Below, piece after piece: positions 32,403-45,008 of a stretch of DNA of 64,000 nt. Under the pieces are notes generated by a model that saw only the letters and a program-made list of their open reading frames with translations, was not told where the DNA came from and did not search any database. Source of the stretch: Begonia masoniana. Its lineage: Eukaryota; Streptophyta; Magnoliopsida; Cucurbitales; Begoniaceae. The stretch's first letter is position 1. Each line of letters starts with the position of its first letter. The DNA is taken from the NCBI GenBank assembly GCA_022432975.1, contig CM039509.1, forward strand, positions 17,421,261-17,485,260, in the 5' to 3' direction. Both the position numbers and the translations under genes were made by a program.

Positions 32403-33666
32403 CAATAACCTCAAGTTTATTTGACTTTCTATACATGAGCATATAGTCTTTTGTTCCTTGCAAGTACCTAAGTACTGTCTTTGCAGCTTTCCAGTGATCC
32501 ATTCCTAGATTACTTTGATATCGACCTAACATCCCCACTGCAAAACTTATGTCGGGTCGAGTACATGTTTGAGCATACATTAAGCTCCCAACAGCTAATG
32601 CATATGGAATAGATTCCATTTCCTTTATTTCCAAATCATTTTTCGAACATTGCATTTGACTGAATTTATCCCCTTTATGAATTGGAACTACACCAGGAGA
32701 GCATTTTTCCATTCTGAATCTCTCTAAAATTTTATCGATATATCCTTTTTGAGACAATCCTAATAATCTTTTTTGTCTATCACGGAATATTTCTATTCCA
32801 ATTACATAGGATGCCTCACCCATACCTTTCATTTCAAAATTTCTAGAGAGAAACTTTTTTATATCACGTAACATTCCTTTGTTGTTAGAAACTAGAAGAA
32901 TGTCATCAACATATAAGACTAATATGCTAAACTTGCTGCCACTGACCTTCATATAGATACACCGATCAACAGTGTTTTTTATAAAACCGTACGATATAAT
33001 GGTATTGTTAAACTTGATATATCATTGTCTAGAAGCTTGCTTTAGTCCATATATTGACTTCTTCAATTTACGCACTAACTTTTCATTCCCCGTAAGAGAA
33101 AATCCTTCAGGTTGATCCATATACATTTCTTCCTCTAAGCCTCCATTTAGAAAAGCGATTTTTACATCCATTTGGTAAAGCTCTAAGTCATAATGATCTA
33201 CCAGAGCCATAACAATTCTTAAAGAATCCTTCTTAGAAACTGAAGAGAAGGTTTCCTTATAGTCAATACCATCTTTTGAGTGTAACCTTTGGCGAGCAGT
33301 CTAGCCTTTATACCTTTCGATGTTACCTTTTGAATCATGTTTGGTTTTGTAAACCCATTTACAACAGATTCGTTTAAACCCTTCAGGTAACTCAACAAGT
33401 TCCCAGTCTCTATTGTCATCCATCGATTTCAACTCTTCTTTCATGGCATTCAGCCATTTTTCAGAATTTGAACATTCCATGGTTTTTATGAATGTGTCTA
33501 GATCTTTATCATTGCTCAAGTCACATTCATCTTCAAGTGAATAAATCACATAAGCATTAGGAATTGCAGATCTTTTTGACCTTACTGACCTTCGCAATTC
33601 TTGTGATTGTTCACTAGTGACTTGAATATCAACATTATGTTCATCTTTACTTCTGCTGAACAACAA
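32403..33666 (-). pseudogene. Copia reverse transcriptase and RNase H start
   Basis: Minus strand: KWVYKTKHDSKGNIERYK at about 33340, QMDVKIAFLNGGLEEEMYM (33170), LVRKLKKSIYGLKQASRQ (33030), then LYVDDILLVSNNKG with the YVDD catalytic motif (about 32900), and VGSLMYAQTCTRPDISFAVG. A 1-bp insertion near 33302, a second frame change near 33255 and a stop near 33020 break the frame. Copies RNA into cDNA in an active element; here dead. Confidence 0.92.
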
Positions 33667-33808
33667 ACATGGAGATGTCTTAAACTAGGTTTTCTTCCCA
33701 TCCACAGTTCATAAGGGGTCTTAGGAACTGCCTTACTAGGAACCCTATTCAACAGATATGCAGCAGTCTTTAAACTGTGCATCCATAACGATAAAGGTAC
33801 AATACTTT
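33582..33808 (-). pseudogene. Copia integrase C-terminal part with internal deletion
   Basis: MHSLKTAAYLLNRVPSKAVP and PYELWMGRKPSLRHLHV, the region after the integrase core, then an abrupt jump to the acidic linker before RT. The usual region of about 80 residues between these is missing, so a deletion joins at about 33665. Confidence 0.85.
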
Positions 33809-36150
33809 TGTAACGACCCTTACATGTATCCTAATTTTACCGTATAAATTTTTCATTTTAATTACAGTTTAAGCGGAACTTAAACCAAAATCGAAATAGT
33901 TAACATTGTTTGAAAAATCGATTAAATCTAAGTTGTTAAACCATTTAAACAATACTTAAAACAAATACTAAACAATTAAAATATAACTATTAAAATCATT
34001 TTAAACAATTAAAATCAAAGCGGAGGGCAAAAAGGGACATTGTCCCGAAATGTAAAGGGGCGATCGATCGCCCAAAACAGGCGATCGATCGCCTGTTGAA
34101 AATGCTGAGGGGCGATCGATCGCCCCATTCCAAGTGATCGATTGCCCTTCGGCAATCGCATTTTGCCCAGCGATCGCCTCCACCATGCGATCGCTCGGCA
34201 CACGCTCTGGAATTTCTTCCAGAGCGTGACCGAGAGGGGCGATCGATTGCCCTCCCAGGCGATCGATCGCCAAGCTCTCTGGAATTTTCCAGAGAGCTCA
34301 GCCCCCCCTCCCCCCTTTACTCTTCCTTTCTTTTTGTCTTTTTCCCTGCATACACGTACTCTTAACCCAACTTCACAATCATACAATTCAACATTTAATC
34401 TCTCGACACTCGTACATCCTCATATCTCACTCAAAACCGACTCAAGACGTGTATCAAACATGGTAAAACCTTATGAAAACAAACTGCATAGATACGTTTA
34501 AAAGCCGAACACATCCCTATAAAGTAAAATTACCAAGAATTTACAAAACAAATTTCCAAAACATTTAAAAATTTCAAAACGTGAGCTTATCAACTAGTCC
34601 AGATCCAAACACCCTATAATATTCTATCTTTTCTATCCAAAATGATCCAAAATACTTACATACGTTCCCACGGGTCAAAATTACGCACCGACTGCCAGCG
34701 CACTCCCACGGGCCATACTCATTCAACGTGCTCATACTTCAGGCGGAGGGACGTCTTCCTCACCTGTCTCAAAATCACTTACACCATAAAATTAAACATG
34801 TGAGGTAGAGGCTCATTAAATCTAAGTGAATGCACGTGAATGCTAATGCTATGCATGTACAGTTCATAAATCATGCGTCCTATCTTTGCGCTATTCATTT
34901 CATTTACGTCACCGGGGCTTCTCTCTCGCTAGATAGGAGCGGCACATCCGACGATTGGATAGCCCTCGTATCTAACCGGGGGGAAAACATGCTTCATCCG
35001 ACAACCATGTCTGAACCACCGCCACCGACGTGACCATCATTACATTCATTTACCTTTTCGTTATCGTTTTCTTTTTTTGAAAATATGCATAGAAATCTCA
35101 TTTTTATGCCGTTAAAAAACAATGATGCGTGAACAAATATTATGCCATGAACGAAATAGAAACATACAAACAATAAAATAAACAATTAACAGCCTAACCA
35201 AACCTAAAACTAACTACCCGTTCTAATTACCCAACACAACAAATATCTTCAATTCCTCGATCGACATAATCTTATGGTGTCGGCCAATCGGCCAAACAAA
35301 TCACAGAGACTTACCTCACGTCCATTGAAATTCACGCTCCGTCCACGAGCGTTGTTCACCTAAGGCAATACACAACATTTGTCATTTAAACCAATTCTAA
35401 ACTATCGAGTTTAGAAAATTACAAACTCCTAGCTAAAGAAAATCTCCTAAACTCTAAAACACTTCTCACGGGCATTTCATCGAGCAATTTGTGCTCATGA
35501 ACATCCTAACCGCAATTAATGGGGTTTTTTAAAACCTTCCAACCACCAAACTTCTCAACCACCTCTATTAATTCTACTAACTTTTATCAACAACTGTAAA
35601 TACGCTCATTAGAGCCATAAATACGATAAACCTATCGATTTCAAACTTAATTTCATGTTTTCAACGAAAACCCTAACGAACCCTAACCGTTTTCAACCCT
35701 AGAAATTGATATCTAACGTACCAAAACCATAGATTCATACCAAGAGTTGGGTATGAAGAAGAAAACGAGAAGAAACGATCGCCGGAGAACAAGCTTTCGA
35801 CGACGGAGAAGAGAATCGCACGAAGGAAAGAAAAAATCGCCTAGAATGGGAGAGAAGAAGAACTCGCGTGAGGGAGGGGGAGAAATGATGGATTTTTGTA
35901 TTTTTATAAAAAATTGGTTTGTGCAATTACCAATTTGCCCCTCCATTAACTCTCTATTTGTTTCTCCAACAATTTCGTTATTTATCCAACGATTCGTTTT
36001 CTCCAAATTTTCATATTTCTCCCAAAATTCTAACTTATTATTACGGCTTCATTAAAACTTTTCGTTCACAAAATGGACTTAATTTGACGTATTTACAAAA
36101 ATGCCGTTTCTATGGGAATAAAATCAAATCCCGTAAAGCCGGGTGTTACA
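33809..36150 (-). mobile_element. Solo LTR M2
   Basis: 2342 bp, plus strand TGTAACGACC...GGGTGTTACA, duplication ACTTT at 33804-33808 and 36151-36155, in the copia integrase. It is related to M1, B and A. It has GCGATCGATCGCC palindromes and twin CTCTGGAA hairpins at 34060-34300. Module: donor CGTGAG/GTAAG at 35315/35314, GGCC..GGCC hairpin near 35282, arms ACACCATAA and TTATGGTGT (35272-35280 and 34781-34789). No genes inside. Confidence 0.95.
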
Positions 36151-37036
36151 ACTTTTATTCACCATACTTCTAACCATTTCCATTAGAGTACGATTCTGCC
36201 TTTCAGCTACACCATTTTGTTGTGGCGTACCAGGCATTGTATACTGTGCACAAATACCTCGACTTTCGAGAAATCTTGCAAATTGACCTTTACATTGTCC
36301 GCTTTTATCGAATTTTTTGTAATATTCACCACCTTTATCAGACCTCACAACCTTTACTTTTCTATCTAACTGTCTTTCCACCTCATTTGTGAACACTTCT
36401 AAAACGTTCACAGATTGAGACTTTTCATGCAGTAGATACAAATAACCATAACGTGAGTAATCATCAATAAATGTGATGAAATACCTTTCACCATTCCAAG
36501 ACAGAGTATCGAATGGACCACATATATCAGTGTGTATCAACTCTAACAGTTCATTGCTTCTTGTGCCCTTAATTTTAGATATGTGTGTAGTTTGTTTACC
36601 TTTGATACAATCTATACACATATTCCAGTCATTAAAATCTAATTGAAGTAAAATATCACATTTCATTAGATATATGACCTAATCTTTGATGCCACAAGAA
36701 AGCTGAACTCTCATTAAGTGCACTACGTTTAACACCAACATCATTATCAACATGAAACAGAGATTCTATAAATTTAACATTAAGATTGAATCGATACAAA
36801 CCATCTAATAAAATACCAGAACAATAATAGTATTTCAGTTTGTACAATACAAATAAACCGTTCTCAATCTCAAAATTAAACCCTTTACAATCCAACTTAG
36901 AAACAGAAACTAAATTCCTAGCACATTCAGGAACATAGAGACACTCTTCAAGATCCAAATGACAACCAGTGTCCAGGATCAATCTATATGTCCCAATCCC
37001 TTCTATGCGAGCCTTCATTCTGTTTCCCATATACAA
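36151..37036 (-). pseudogene. Copia integrase and pre-integrase domain
   Basis: Pre-integrase: CLYVPECARNLVSVSKLDCK to LWHQRLGHISNEM, with the His and Cys ligands continuing as CIDCIKGKQT. Integrase core: LLELIHTDICGPF, FITFIDDYSRYGYLYLL, VVRSDKGGEYY and PQQNGVAERQNRTL, giving the D, D and E catalytic residues. A 1-bp frame change near 36660 separates the two. The core is cut by M2 after VRSMVNKS and resumes at 33808. Confidence 0.93.
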
Positions 37037-37066
37037 GAACTTTTCAGTTCCGTTTATGGGTTGGAT

Positions 37067-37990
37067 CTAAAGAAATCCCTGCGTAACATGAGACACATGA
37101 GTAGTAGCACCAGAATCTAACCACCAAGTATTATTAGGTATTTCCATAATATTTGATTCAAAACATACTGAAACAAATAGTGTACCTTTCTTTTCGAACC
37201 AGATTTTCCTTTTCGGGCAATCTCTCTTGAAGTGCCCAGTCTTGTTACAGAAGTAGCATTTAAGCTCCTTTCGGATATGTCTCTCATTCACATTTAATGG
37301 GGCTTTTCCCTTCTTCCGGTTCTTCTTACCTGGTCCTTTCTTGCTACCAGTTCCTTCATGCTGAAATGTCAAGTTAATGGGGTGATCTTTTATTTTCTTC
37401 AACCTCCCTTCTTCTTGAATTAACATGGCCTTTATTTCCTGAAAGTTCCGTTTCTTTTTTATGGTGTTGTAATTCACCTGGAACTGACCAAATTCAAGAG
37501 AAAGAGAGTTGATGATGAATTGAACAAAGAATGATTCATTCACATCCATCTCCAATGACTTCAGCTTGGCAGCTAGATTCGCCATACATGTCACATGATC
37601 ATGAATGGATTGCGACCAATCAAACTTCTTGGTCGTCAACTCACTCATGAGATTTCCAACAACAGACTTATCTGTAATGTCCGATTGGGAGTATTTCTTA
37701 ATTCTCAACATGAACTCCTTAGCGTTGTCAGTCTTTGGCATTGATGGCTTAACATTTTCATCTATCATCAACTTCATCAAGCTCATACATAGCCGGTTAG
37801 ACCGCTCCCAAGTCTTGACAATAGACTTGTCAGCTTCCGTACTAGTCTCATTAATGGCTGCCGGCTTTTGACAAATTAATGCTGCGTCTAAACCCATTAC
37901 ACCCAATTGAAATTGGATTTGTTCAGACTAATCAGCATAATTTAATTCGTTGAACTTAACCAAGTTGTTGCCAGAAGATAACACATTCAT
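37067..37990 (-). pseudogene. Copia gag and protease
   Basis: The probable start is ATG 37990 (MNVLSSGNNLVKFNELNYAD), followed at about 37930 by TAG in place of a Trp. The gag core follows (KTWERSNRLCMSLMKLM, LNSLSLEFGQFQVNYNTIKK), then basic linker, zinc knuckle CYFCNKTGHFKRDC and protease WWLDSGATTHVSHV with intact Asp-Ser-Gly. A further in-frame stop near 37067 separates it from the pre-integrase. Otherwise the frame is clean. Confidence 0.93.
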
Positions 37991-38773
37991 AAATGCTACA
38001 AAACATACATGCTCATACTTTAATACTTTGAGTAAACATTAATAGATTCAAACAAACAGTAATTCATTTCTTAAATCACCTTTGGGAAAAATTTAAGAAA
38101 CAATCTCAGCTATCAATTATGCTATCAAGATATACTTTAATAAACACATAAACATATTCAAATCAACATGCTCAACGTCTTTGGATATGTAACCATATCA
38201 ATCTAACATGCATACATGTCTCTTTCATATTATCAATTACAAACATTGGTCCATCTTTGGATGACTTTATAATGTTGTAATCAATAATGTCAAACGTTTT
38301 GCTCAATCAATCATTAGCATTCTTTCCTACAAAACAAATTATATTTACACAATCGAATATTGATCCTTTCAAACTAGGCCACTTTAGTGACTGACAAGTT
38401 TCTTTTATATCAAGTATTCAATTAAATGTAACATCTTTTAATCACCATATATGAGAAAACATTAACATATCAAAACAATATGAATATATATTAACATACA
38501 ACTGCCGATCGATCGACAAGATTAGCCGATCGATCGGCACCTTCTCTGTTTTTCGATAAGAAAAAATAGTGCCGTTGCCGATCGATTGGCTGTCCAAAAA
38601 AAAATTGTTTTTTAAACAACCAGAAACTTTAATGACCGAAAACCATAATCGATCGACGATCGAAAAACATAATCGACCGACGATCGGAAACTATAATCGG
38701 TCAAAACTTTCAAGCAAAACATACTTCAAGTAATCCAATCAACACAAACGGTGAACAACACGTTATAGAACCA
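37991..38773 (-). other. Copia 5' untranslated leader
   Basis: About 0.8 kb of AT-rich non-coding leader. At 38500-38700 it contains a cluster of GCCGATCGATCGGC palindromes, followed by spaced ATCGACCGACGATCGG words, close in sequence to the palindrome clusters of the gypsy LTRs M1, M2 and B. Confidence 0.75.
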
Positions 38774-38786
38774 TGCTCTGATACCA
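38774..38786 (-). other. Copia primer-binding site
   Basis: The reverse complement TGGTATCAGAGCA matches the initiator tRNA-Met complement, 2 nt from the LTR at 38789. Confidence 0.88.
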
Positions 38787-38788
38787 AT

Positions 38789-39055
38789 TGAAAGCATTAT
38801 AAAACTATAAATGCTATTCAATACTTTTATCCCATTATAACGTTGTTAATTCAACCATGCTTGTTAAATAGAAATAACTATTTAAACTGTACTAACCTTG
38901 ATCTATCACTGATTGCGGAATACAATTTTCTCTCCTTAAACCTTTCTCTTTAAGTTTTTCTTTGAGGATACAGAGATTGAGATTAATTGAATTAGAGATA
39001 GACTCTCTAGTTGGAATGAATAGAATGAAAAAAAAGACAACCATTCAAAGGTAAC
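38789..39055 (-). repeat. Copia 5' LTR, first part
   Basis: Matches the 3' LTR to the word AAAGGTAAC, where element C is inserted (duplication GTAAC at 39051-39055 and 48084-48088). The second part is 48089-48304. Confidence 0.95.
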
Positions 39056-41240
39056 TGTGACACCCCGAGTTACCTGAACCCGGTTCGTCACATTTGCTGT
39101 TCATGTGTCTAACGGTACTTGAAAATCCATAAAAATTTAAAATTTTTCCCACCGTTTAAAACGACATCGTTAAAACATTAAATATTTGCAGCGGAAAGAA
39201 AAGATTACTTTATATAAAATTTTTGAACTAAATAAAATAAGAGAATGAAATATTGCTTTACATTCACTATCGTTAAAAAAAACGACAATATAACGTTTAA
39301 AACTATAAAACCAAAACCTGCAATGTGAAACTAGACTTCTAATATAATTTCCAAAATATATTCATACATCAAAATAGACACTACCGTTTAAAGACAACTA
39401 AATTTGTCATTTACATACAAATCTGTAACTTCAAAATCTTTTGTACATACATTATCCCAAAATTACCTATGCATTCGCCCACAGGTCAAAATCGCCTTAG
39501 CGGCTACAAGCACACCGCATGGACGTCCTCCACCAACTGCTCCATCAACCTTCTTAAGGATCAAGGCCCTCACCTGTATCAAATTCACCTACACCACAAA
39601 ATAAACTAATGAGCCTAATGCTCAGTAAGTGATGTAGTAAAATAAAATGCATGCTCATGATTATGCTATGCTGTTCGTAAAAGCATGTACTGAGTCTTCT
39701 CTTATTTTTCTTACATGACATGAGTTATTGGGGTACTGCTTCTAGAGAAGAGATGGCCTAGCTGATTGTCCACCTGGCGGGACGACCAACTCGCTCTAGG
39801 GGAAGTGGGATGGCATATATGACAGTCCCTCTGACGAAACCGGTTCCTCTGGCGGAACTACCAAACTCAGTTCCCTACCCACAATAACTATTATGTATTT
39901 TACTATTCTATATTCTGTTACTCTTGTTTACATGAAAACTATGTATAAAAACCATTTTCTATGCTTTAGGAAAACCATGATGCATGATTACATGTTGCAC
40001 ACACATCCTTCAATTCTATAACATAATATAACTAATAAGCAAATCATTCATTAAACAAACAACTAGCATAATTAACTCATTCACAACCTAAGAGTTCTAC
40101 CCAACCAACTCTCAAAACTACATTCACCAAATCCTCAATCTCATAATCTTTTGTGGTGTAGGCCAATCGGCCAAACTGCATGCATACATACACTTACCTC
40201 GTCTCTTGAGTTTCGTTAATGTGCTCAAGTTCCTTCTTGACTTGTATACCTAAAGCATGCCAATCAACATGATTCATAAAAATTCACTTAACAACATAAT
40301 TTTCGGAATTCCCTTCAAATAAACAACAAATTTCAAAATCTCATAACTTTTGCTATACATAACCAAATTCGATAATTCTTGAGGCTATGGAATCCTTAAG
40401 GAGTCTACTTTAACATGGTAAAGTCAATTTATCAAGATAAACTAGCTCAATGTATCGAAATTACAGATTTCCAATCTGCCTTGTATTTTACTATTTTCAA
40501 CTATTCATGCATTACTTGATGTCTTTCCTTCATTTTCAACCATAAGCAACCATTACAATTCATTCAAACCCTAAAACATCAAGAAATTAAGGAGGGAAAA
40601 GAAAATTTTCGTGCAGCCATCTAGGGTTTATCAACCTCTCCATAATCTCAAGAAAACTCCAATTTTATCAACCAATAACTAGCATTTTACATGAACATAA
40701 CCTAAAATTTAACTTACCTTGATTCTTCTTGCAAAAGACCAAGCTTTGAGAGAAGGGAGAGCTCTGAAAATGGAGGAGAAATTTCGTGGCTCTTGGTCAT
40801 ACTAAGAGTTACCTTAAAGATGAGTAGGAGGTGAGGTGTCGTTTTTAGGTTTAAAGGAGGAATTTTGACTTTTCTTCATGTTTATCCTCCTTTTCTCTCT
40901 TTACTTCTACCTTTGATTTCCAGAATGGTTTCTTTCTCCCATTGTCTTTTGTAAGTTTGACTCCTTCAAACCTCCCCTCCATTGGTTCTTCATTGTTGAC
41001 TATTCAAACTTAACACTATTCTTCATTCCTATTGGTCCTTATTTTCTTTTGACTTTTGAAACTCTCTTCAATTGGTTCATCATTCTTCTTTAGATGTTAA
41101 AGTTAATTGCTATTGATCTAATACTTGTTGACTTCTCAATATTCCATTGCTTCTCTTTATTTCTAAAATTGAGAAATTTTAAATCATAAAACACTATGCA
41201 CGAGTAATAGGGTGTACGATGAAATTTTTTGGTTATTACA
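39056..41240 (-). repeat. Element C 3' LTR
   Basis: 2185 bp, plus strand TGTGACACCC...GGTTATTACA. Contains the leader-intron module at 39589-40197. No large tandem array is present, unlike the other LTR families here. Confidence 0.95.
39589..40197 (-). other. Putative LTR leader intron, element C 3' LTR
   Basis: Minus strand: CGAG/GTAAGT at 40198/40197; GGCC-GATT-GGCC (40161-40172); arm 1 CCTACACCACAAAA (40149-40162) and arm 2 TTTTGTGGTGTAGG (39588-39601), perfect over 14 nt. Hairpin TGAGC-N5-GCTCA (39610-39624). A second CAG/GTGAGG is 15 nt downstream. Confidence 0.62.
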
Positions 41241-41276
41241 TCCTATCCTCCTTAATTAAAAGTTTGTCCTCAAAAT
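41241..41276 (-). other. Element C polypurine tract and pre-PPT hairpin
   Basis: Minus strand AAGGAGGATAGGA abuts the LTR. Upstream, AAATTTTG-AGGA-CAAACTTT (41259-41278) is the conserved hairpin with one mismatched pair, overlapping the pol stop. Confidence 0.78.
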
Positions 41277-44200
41277 TTACGTACCGAATAATTCTGGATA
41301 ACGGCTTTGCATATCCTGTCGACGCTCCCAAGTTGCCTCCTCGACATTGTGGTTGCGCCACAACACTTTTACCAGTGGAATTTCTTTATTGCGTAGCACC
41401 TTTACTGTTGACTCCAAAATTTGCACTGGTTTCTCTTCATACGTCAAAGTCAGCTGAATTTCAACTTCTCTTTGTTCAACAATCTGAGAAGGATCTCGTA
41501 TACACTTCCTTAGCATAGATACATGGAAGACATTATAGATTCCATCCATGGAGTCTGGTAGCTGCAATCTATATGCTGTTATTCCAATTCGTTCTATAAT
41601 TTTGAATGGTCCCACATATCTTGGATTCAACTTGTCTTTCCTTCCAAATCTCATTACGCCTTTGAATGGTGAAATTTTCAAAAACACTTCATCATTCACA
41701 TTAAACTCTAACTCTCGCCTCCTTTGATCTGCATAGCTTTTCTGCCGGCTTTGAGCTGTTAAAATTCGTTGTCTAATGATTGGAACCTTTTCTGCGGTTT
41801 GTTGTAAGATATCAGGACCAACTAATTTGGCTTCGCCGATCTCGTCCCAGTATAAAGGAGACCTGCACTTTCGGCCGTAAAGTGCTTCGTAAGGGGCCAT
41901 GCCAATAGTGGAATAAAAACTATTATTATATGCAAATTCCACTAAAGGTAGATACTTGCTCCATGAACCCTGAAACTCCAATACACATGCCCTCAACATA
42001 TCCTCCAGAATCTGAATTGTTCTCTCCGTCTGTCCATCTGTTTGAGGATGAAATGCTGTACTAAATGTCAATTGAGTTCCCATGGCTTTATGGAGACTGT
42101 TCCAAAAATGCGATGTAAACCTGGGGTCTCGATCTAACACAATCGAGATAGCTACTCCATGCAATCTGACGATCTCCTGAATAAACAATTCAGCAAACTG
42201 ACTCATAGAAAACATCATTTTTACTGGTAGAAAATGGGCTGACTTGGTTAATCGATCCACAATCAACCATATACCATCATACCCTTTCGTTGTTCTAGGC
42301 AGTCCAACAATGAAATCCATAGAAATCTGCTCCCATTTCCACTCTGGAATTGGTAGTGGTTGTAAGGTTCCTGCTGGTCTCTGGTGTTCTGCTTTAATCT
42401 GTTGACAAGTAATGCACGCTTCGACATGCTTTGCCACATCTTGCTTCATGTTCGGCCACCAGATATGCTGCTTCAAATCTCTATACATTTTTGTACTTCC
42501 AGGATGTATAGAGAAAGTAGACGAATGTGCTTCAGATAGAATTTCTTTGCGTAGCTCAAGGTCATTAGGCACATACCACCGGTTTTGAAATTTTAATATT
42601 CCTTCATTAGATAGGTTAAAATCTGAAGAATCATCTGATGTCATGCTTAATTTGTATCGTTCACATTCCGAATCATGTTGTTGAGCTTCTTTAATCTTCT
42701 CCAACAGTGTAGGCTTTAATGATATAGCTGAAAGTGTAGCCGTCAAATCTGCAACCATCTCCATATGAAATCTTTGAAATTCTGATTTGAGCTCAACTGA
42801 CATAGATGACATTTCAGGCTGCATTACGGTGGATTTCCGACTTAAGGCATCTGCTACCCTGTTAGCCTTTCCTGGGTGGTATTTAATTTCAATATCGTAA
42901 TCCTTTACAAATTCTAACCACCGTCTCTGTCTCAGGTTCAAGTCTTTCTGCGTAAATATGTACTTCAAACTTTTGTGGTCAGAAAAGACTTCACATTGCT
43001 GGCCATAAAGGTAATGTCTCCATATTTTCAAGGCAAAAACCACTGCTGCTAGCTCTAGATTGTGCGTCGGATAGTTTCGTTCGTAGGTTTTGAGCTGTCT
43101 CGATGCATAAGCCACAACTTTTCCATCTTGCATTAAAACAGCACCTAACCCGATCTTAGAAGCATCACAATAAATGCTGAAATTACCGTTTTCTGCTGGT
43201 AGTGTCAATACAGGAGCCGTTGTCAATTTCTGCTTAAGTGTCTGAAAACTCTTTTCACAATCCTCAGACCACCAGAATTTTACACTTTTCCTGGTCAGAC
43301 GAGATAAAGGAAAGGCTATTCCTGAAAAACCTTCAATAAATCTTCTGTAATATCCTGCTAGACCAAAAAAACTCCGTATATCACCAACATTTTTAGGCTG
43401 AGGCCATTCAATAATAGCCTGAATCTTCGAAGGATCAACTGAAATTCCTTTATTCGAAATGACATGACCGAGGAAATTGACACGATCGAGCCAGAACTCA
43501 CATTTAGAAAATTTTGCGTACAGTCGGTGAAGCTTCAAAGTTGACAAAACCATCGTTAAATGCTCTTCGTGTTCCTCTTTCGTCTTGGAATAGATCAAAA
43601 TGTCATCAATGAACACAATCACAAATTTGTCTAAGTATTCGTGAAATACCCGATTCATAAGATCCATAAAAGCTGCAGGAGAATTCGTTAAACCAAAAGA
43701 CATCACTAGGAATTCGTAATGTCCATACCTAGTCCGAAAGGCAGTCTTGGGTATATCCTCTGGTTTAACCTTCAAATGATAGTATCCAGATCGCAAATCA
43801 ATCTTTGAAAACACTTTGGCACCTTGCAGTTGATCAAACAAATCATCAATACGTGGCAAAGGATACTTGTTCTTTATCGTCAACTTATTAAGTTCCCGAT
43901 AGTCAATGCACATTCTAAGGGATCCATCTTTCTTCTTCACAAAAAGAACTGGTGCACCCCATGGTGAAAAACTAGGGCGTATGAATCCCTTGTCTACTAG
44001 TTCTGTCAACTGTGTCTTTAACTCTTTTAATTCCGTAGGAGCCATACGGTATGGATTCTTTGATACTGGTGCAACCCCTGGAATTACATCAATTTCAAAT
44101 TCTATTTCCCGATCCGGAGGCAAACCAGGTAATTCATCCAAGAAAACTTCTGAAAATTTTTGAACAACTTGTACTTCCTGAATCTTCACTTCGTTTTGCT

Positions 44201-44906
44201 TATTCATGTCAACCATACTCACCAAATACCCGGTGCATCCACTCTTCAACAATCGCTGAGCTCTAATAGAGGACACAATTGATATAGCACTAACATTTTT
44301 CACAGCTCGAAACAAATACTTAACACCAGTTGGGGGTTGGAAATAGACTGTTCTTGATCTACAATCAATGGTGGCAAAATGCCTGAACAACCAATCCATT
44401 CCCAATATAACATCGTATCCCTTCATGTTGATAATTATTAAATCGGCCGGCATCTTATAATCCCCCACAGACATAACACAGTTTTGTACTACTTGATTTG
44501 AATGCATAATTTCTCCCGATGGTAACATCATATCATAAAAGTGCTCAGCAGGCATAGGTAATAAATTTAATTTATGCACAAAAGCTACAGAAACAAATGA
44601 GTGTGTAGCCCCTGAGTCAATCAACGTATAAGCAGCAACATCATTCAGTAAAATAGTACCTGAAATAACAGAAGGTTGCTCCGCATCTTCAGCTTCAATG
44701 AGGGAAAACACCCTTGGCGTTACATTTGACTTTGTCTTACTCTGGTTTCCCTTCGGGCAATTCTTAGAAAAATGACCAAACTCGTTGCAAATAAAACATC
44801 GGTTTGAACCGAGCTTGCATTCACCAGGATGACGTTTCTGACATTTTTGACATTGCGGGTACTGGGGCACGAAAGATCCTTGTACTTGCTTCTCTTTCCC
44901 TTGCAT
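41277..44906 (-). CDS. Element C pol polyprotein (zinc knuckle to chromodomain), open frame
   Basis: 1209 codons with no stop. Counted from 44906: CCHC knuckle C37-C50 ([14 protein letters not shown]), aspartic protease D97-S98-G99, RT 310-490 with FIDD D434-D435, RNase H D581/E618/D643, integrase zinc ligands H794, H801, C831, C834, catalytic D864, D925 and E961 (D-X35-E), and a Tekay-type chromodomain at about 1157-1207 that would bind modified histone tails and steer integration. All catalytic residues I looked for are present. The start shown is the first Met after a stop in the upstream Gln-rich linker; in the intact family this is one gag-pol frame, so the true start is in gag. It ends PELFGT with TAA at 41277. 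Confidence 0.92.
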   Translation of the reverse strand: MQGKEKQVQGSFVPQYPQCQKCQKRHPGECKLGSNRCFICNEFGHFSKNCPKGNQSKTKSNVTPRVFSLIEAEDAEQPSVISGTILLNDVAAYTLIDSGATHSFVSVAFVHKLNLLPMPAEHFYDMMLPSGEIMHSNQVVQNCVMSVGDYKMPADLIIINMKGYDVILGMDWLFRHFATIDCRSRTVYFQPPTGVKYLFRAVKNVSAISIVSSIRAQRLLKSGCTGYLVSMVDMNKQNEVKIQEVQVVQKFSEVFLDELPGLPPDREIEFEIDVIPGVAPVSKNPYRMAPTELKELKTQLTELVDKGFIRPSFSPWGAPVLFVKKKDGSLRMCIDYRELNKLTIKNKYPLPRIDDLFDQLQGAKVFSKIDLRSGYYHLKVKPEDIPKTAFRTRYGHYEFLVMSFGLTNSPAAFMDLMNRVFHEYLDKFVIVFIDDILIYSKTKEEHEEHLTMVLSTLKLHRLYAKFSKCEFWLDRVNFLGHVISNKGISVDPSKIQAIIEWPQPKNVGDIRSFFGLAGYYRRFIEGFSGIAFPLSRLTRKSVKFWWSEDCEKSFQTLKQKLTTAPVLTLPAENGNFSIYCDASKIGLGAVLMQDGKVVAYASRQLKTYERNYPTHNLELAAVVFALKIWRHYLYGQQCEVFSDHKSLKYIFTQKDLNLRQRRWLEFVKDYDIEIKYHPGKANRVADALSRKSTVMQPEMSSMSVELKSEFQRFHMEMVADLTATLSAISLKPTLLEKIKEAQQHDSECERYKLSMTSDDSSDFNLSNEGILKFQNRWYVPNDLELRKEILSEAHSSTFSIHPGSTKMYRDLKQHIWWPNMKQDVAKHVEACITCQQIKAEHQRPAGTLQPLPIPEWKWEQISMDFIVGLPRTTKGYDGIWLIVDRLTKSAHFLPVKMMFSMSQFAELFIQEIVRLHGVAISIVLDRDPRFTSHFWNSLHKAMGTQLTFSTAFHPQTDGQTERTIQILEDMLRACVLEFQGSWSKYLPLVEFAYNNSFYSTIGMAPYEALYGRKCRSPLYWDEIGEAKLVGPDILQQTAEKVPIIRQRILTAQSRQKSYADQRRRELEFNVNDEVFLKISPFKGVMRFGRKDKLNPRYVGPFKIIERIGITAYRLQLPDSMDGIYNVFHVSMLRKCIRDPSQIVEQREVEIQLTLTYEEKPVQILESTVKVLRNKEIPLVKVLWRNHNVEEATWERRQDMQSRYPELFGT

Positions 44907-45008
44907 AGTCTTTCCATCATTGGGTCTCTTTACCCCTCTCTGTAGTTGCTGTTGCTGTTGCTACGGTTGTTGGGGTCGTTGCCCTCCTTTATTTTGTTGT
45001 TGCTGGGG

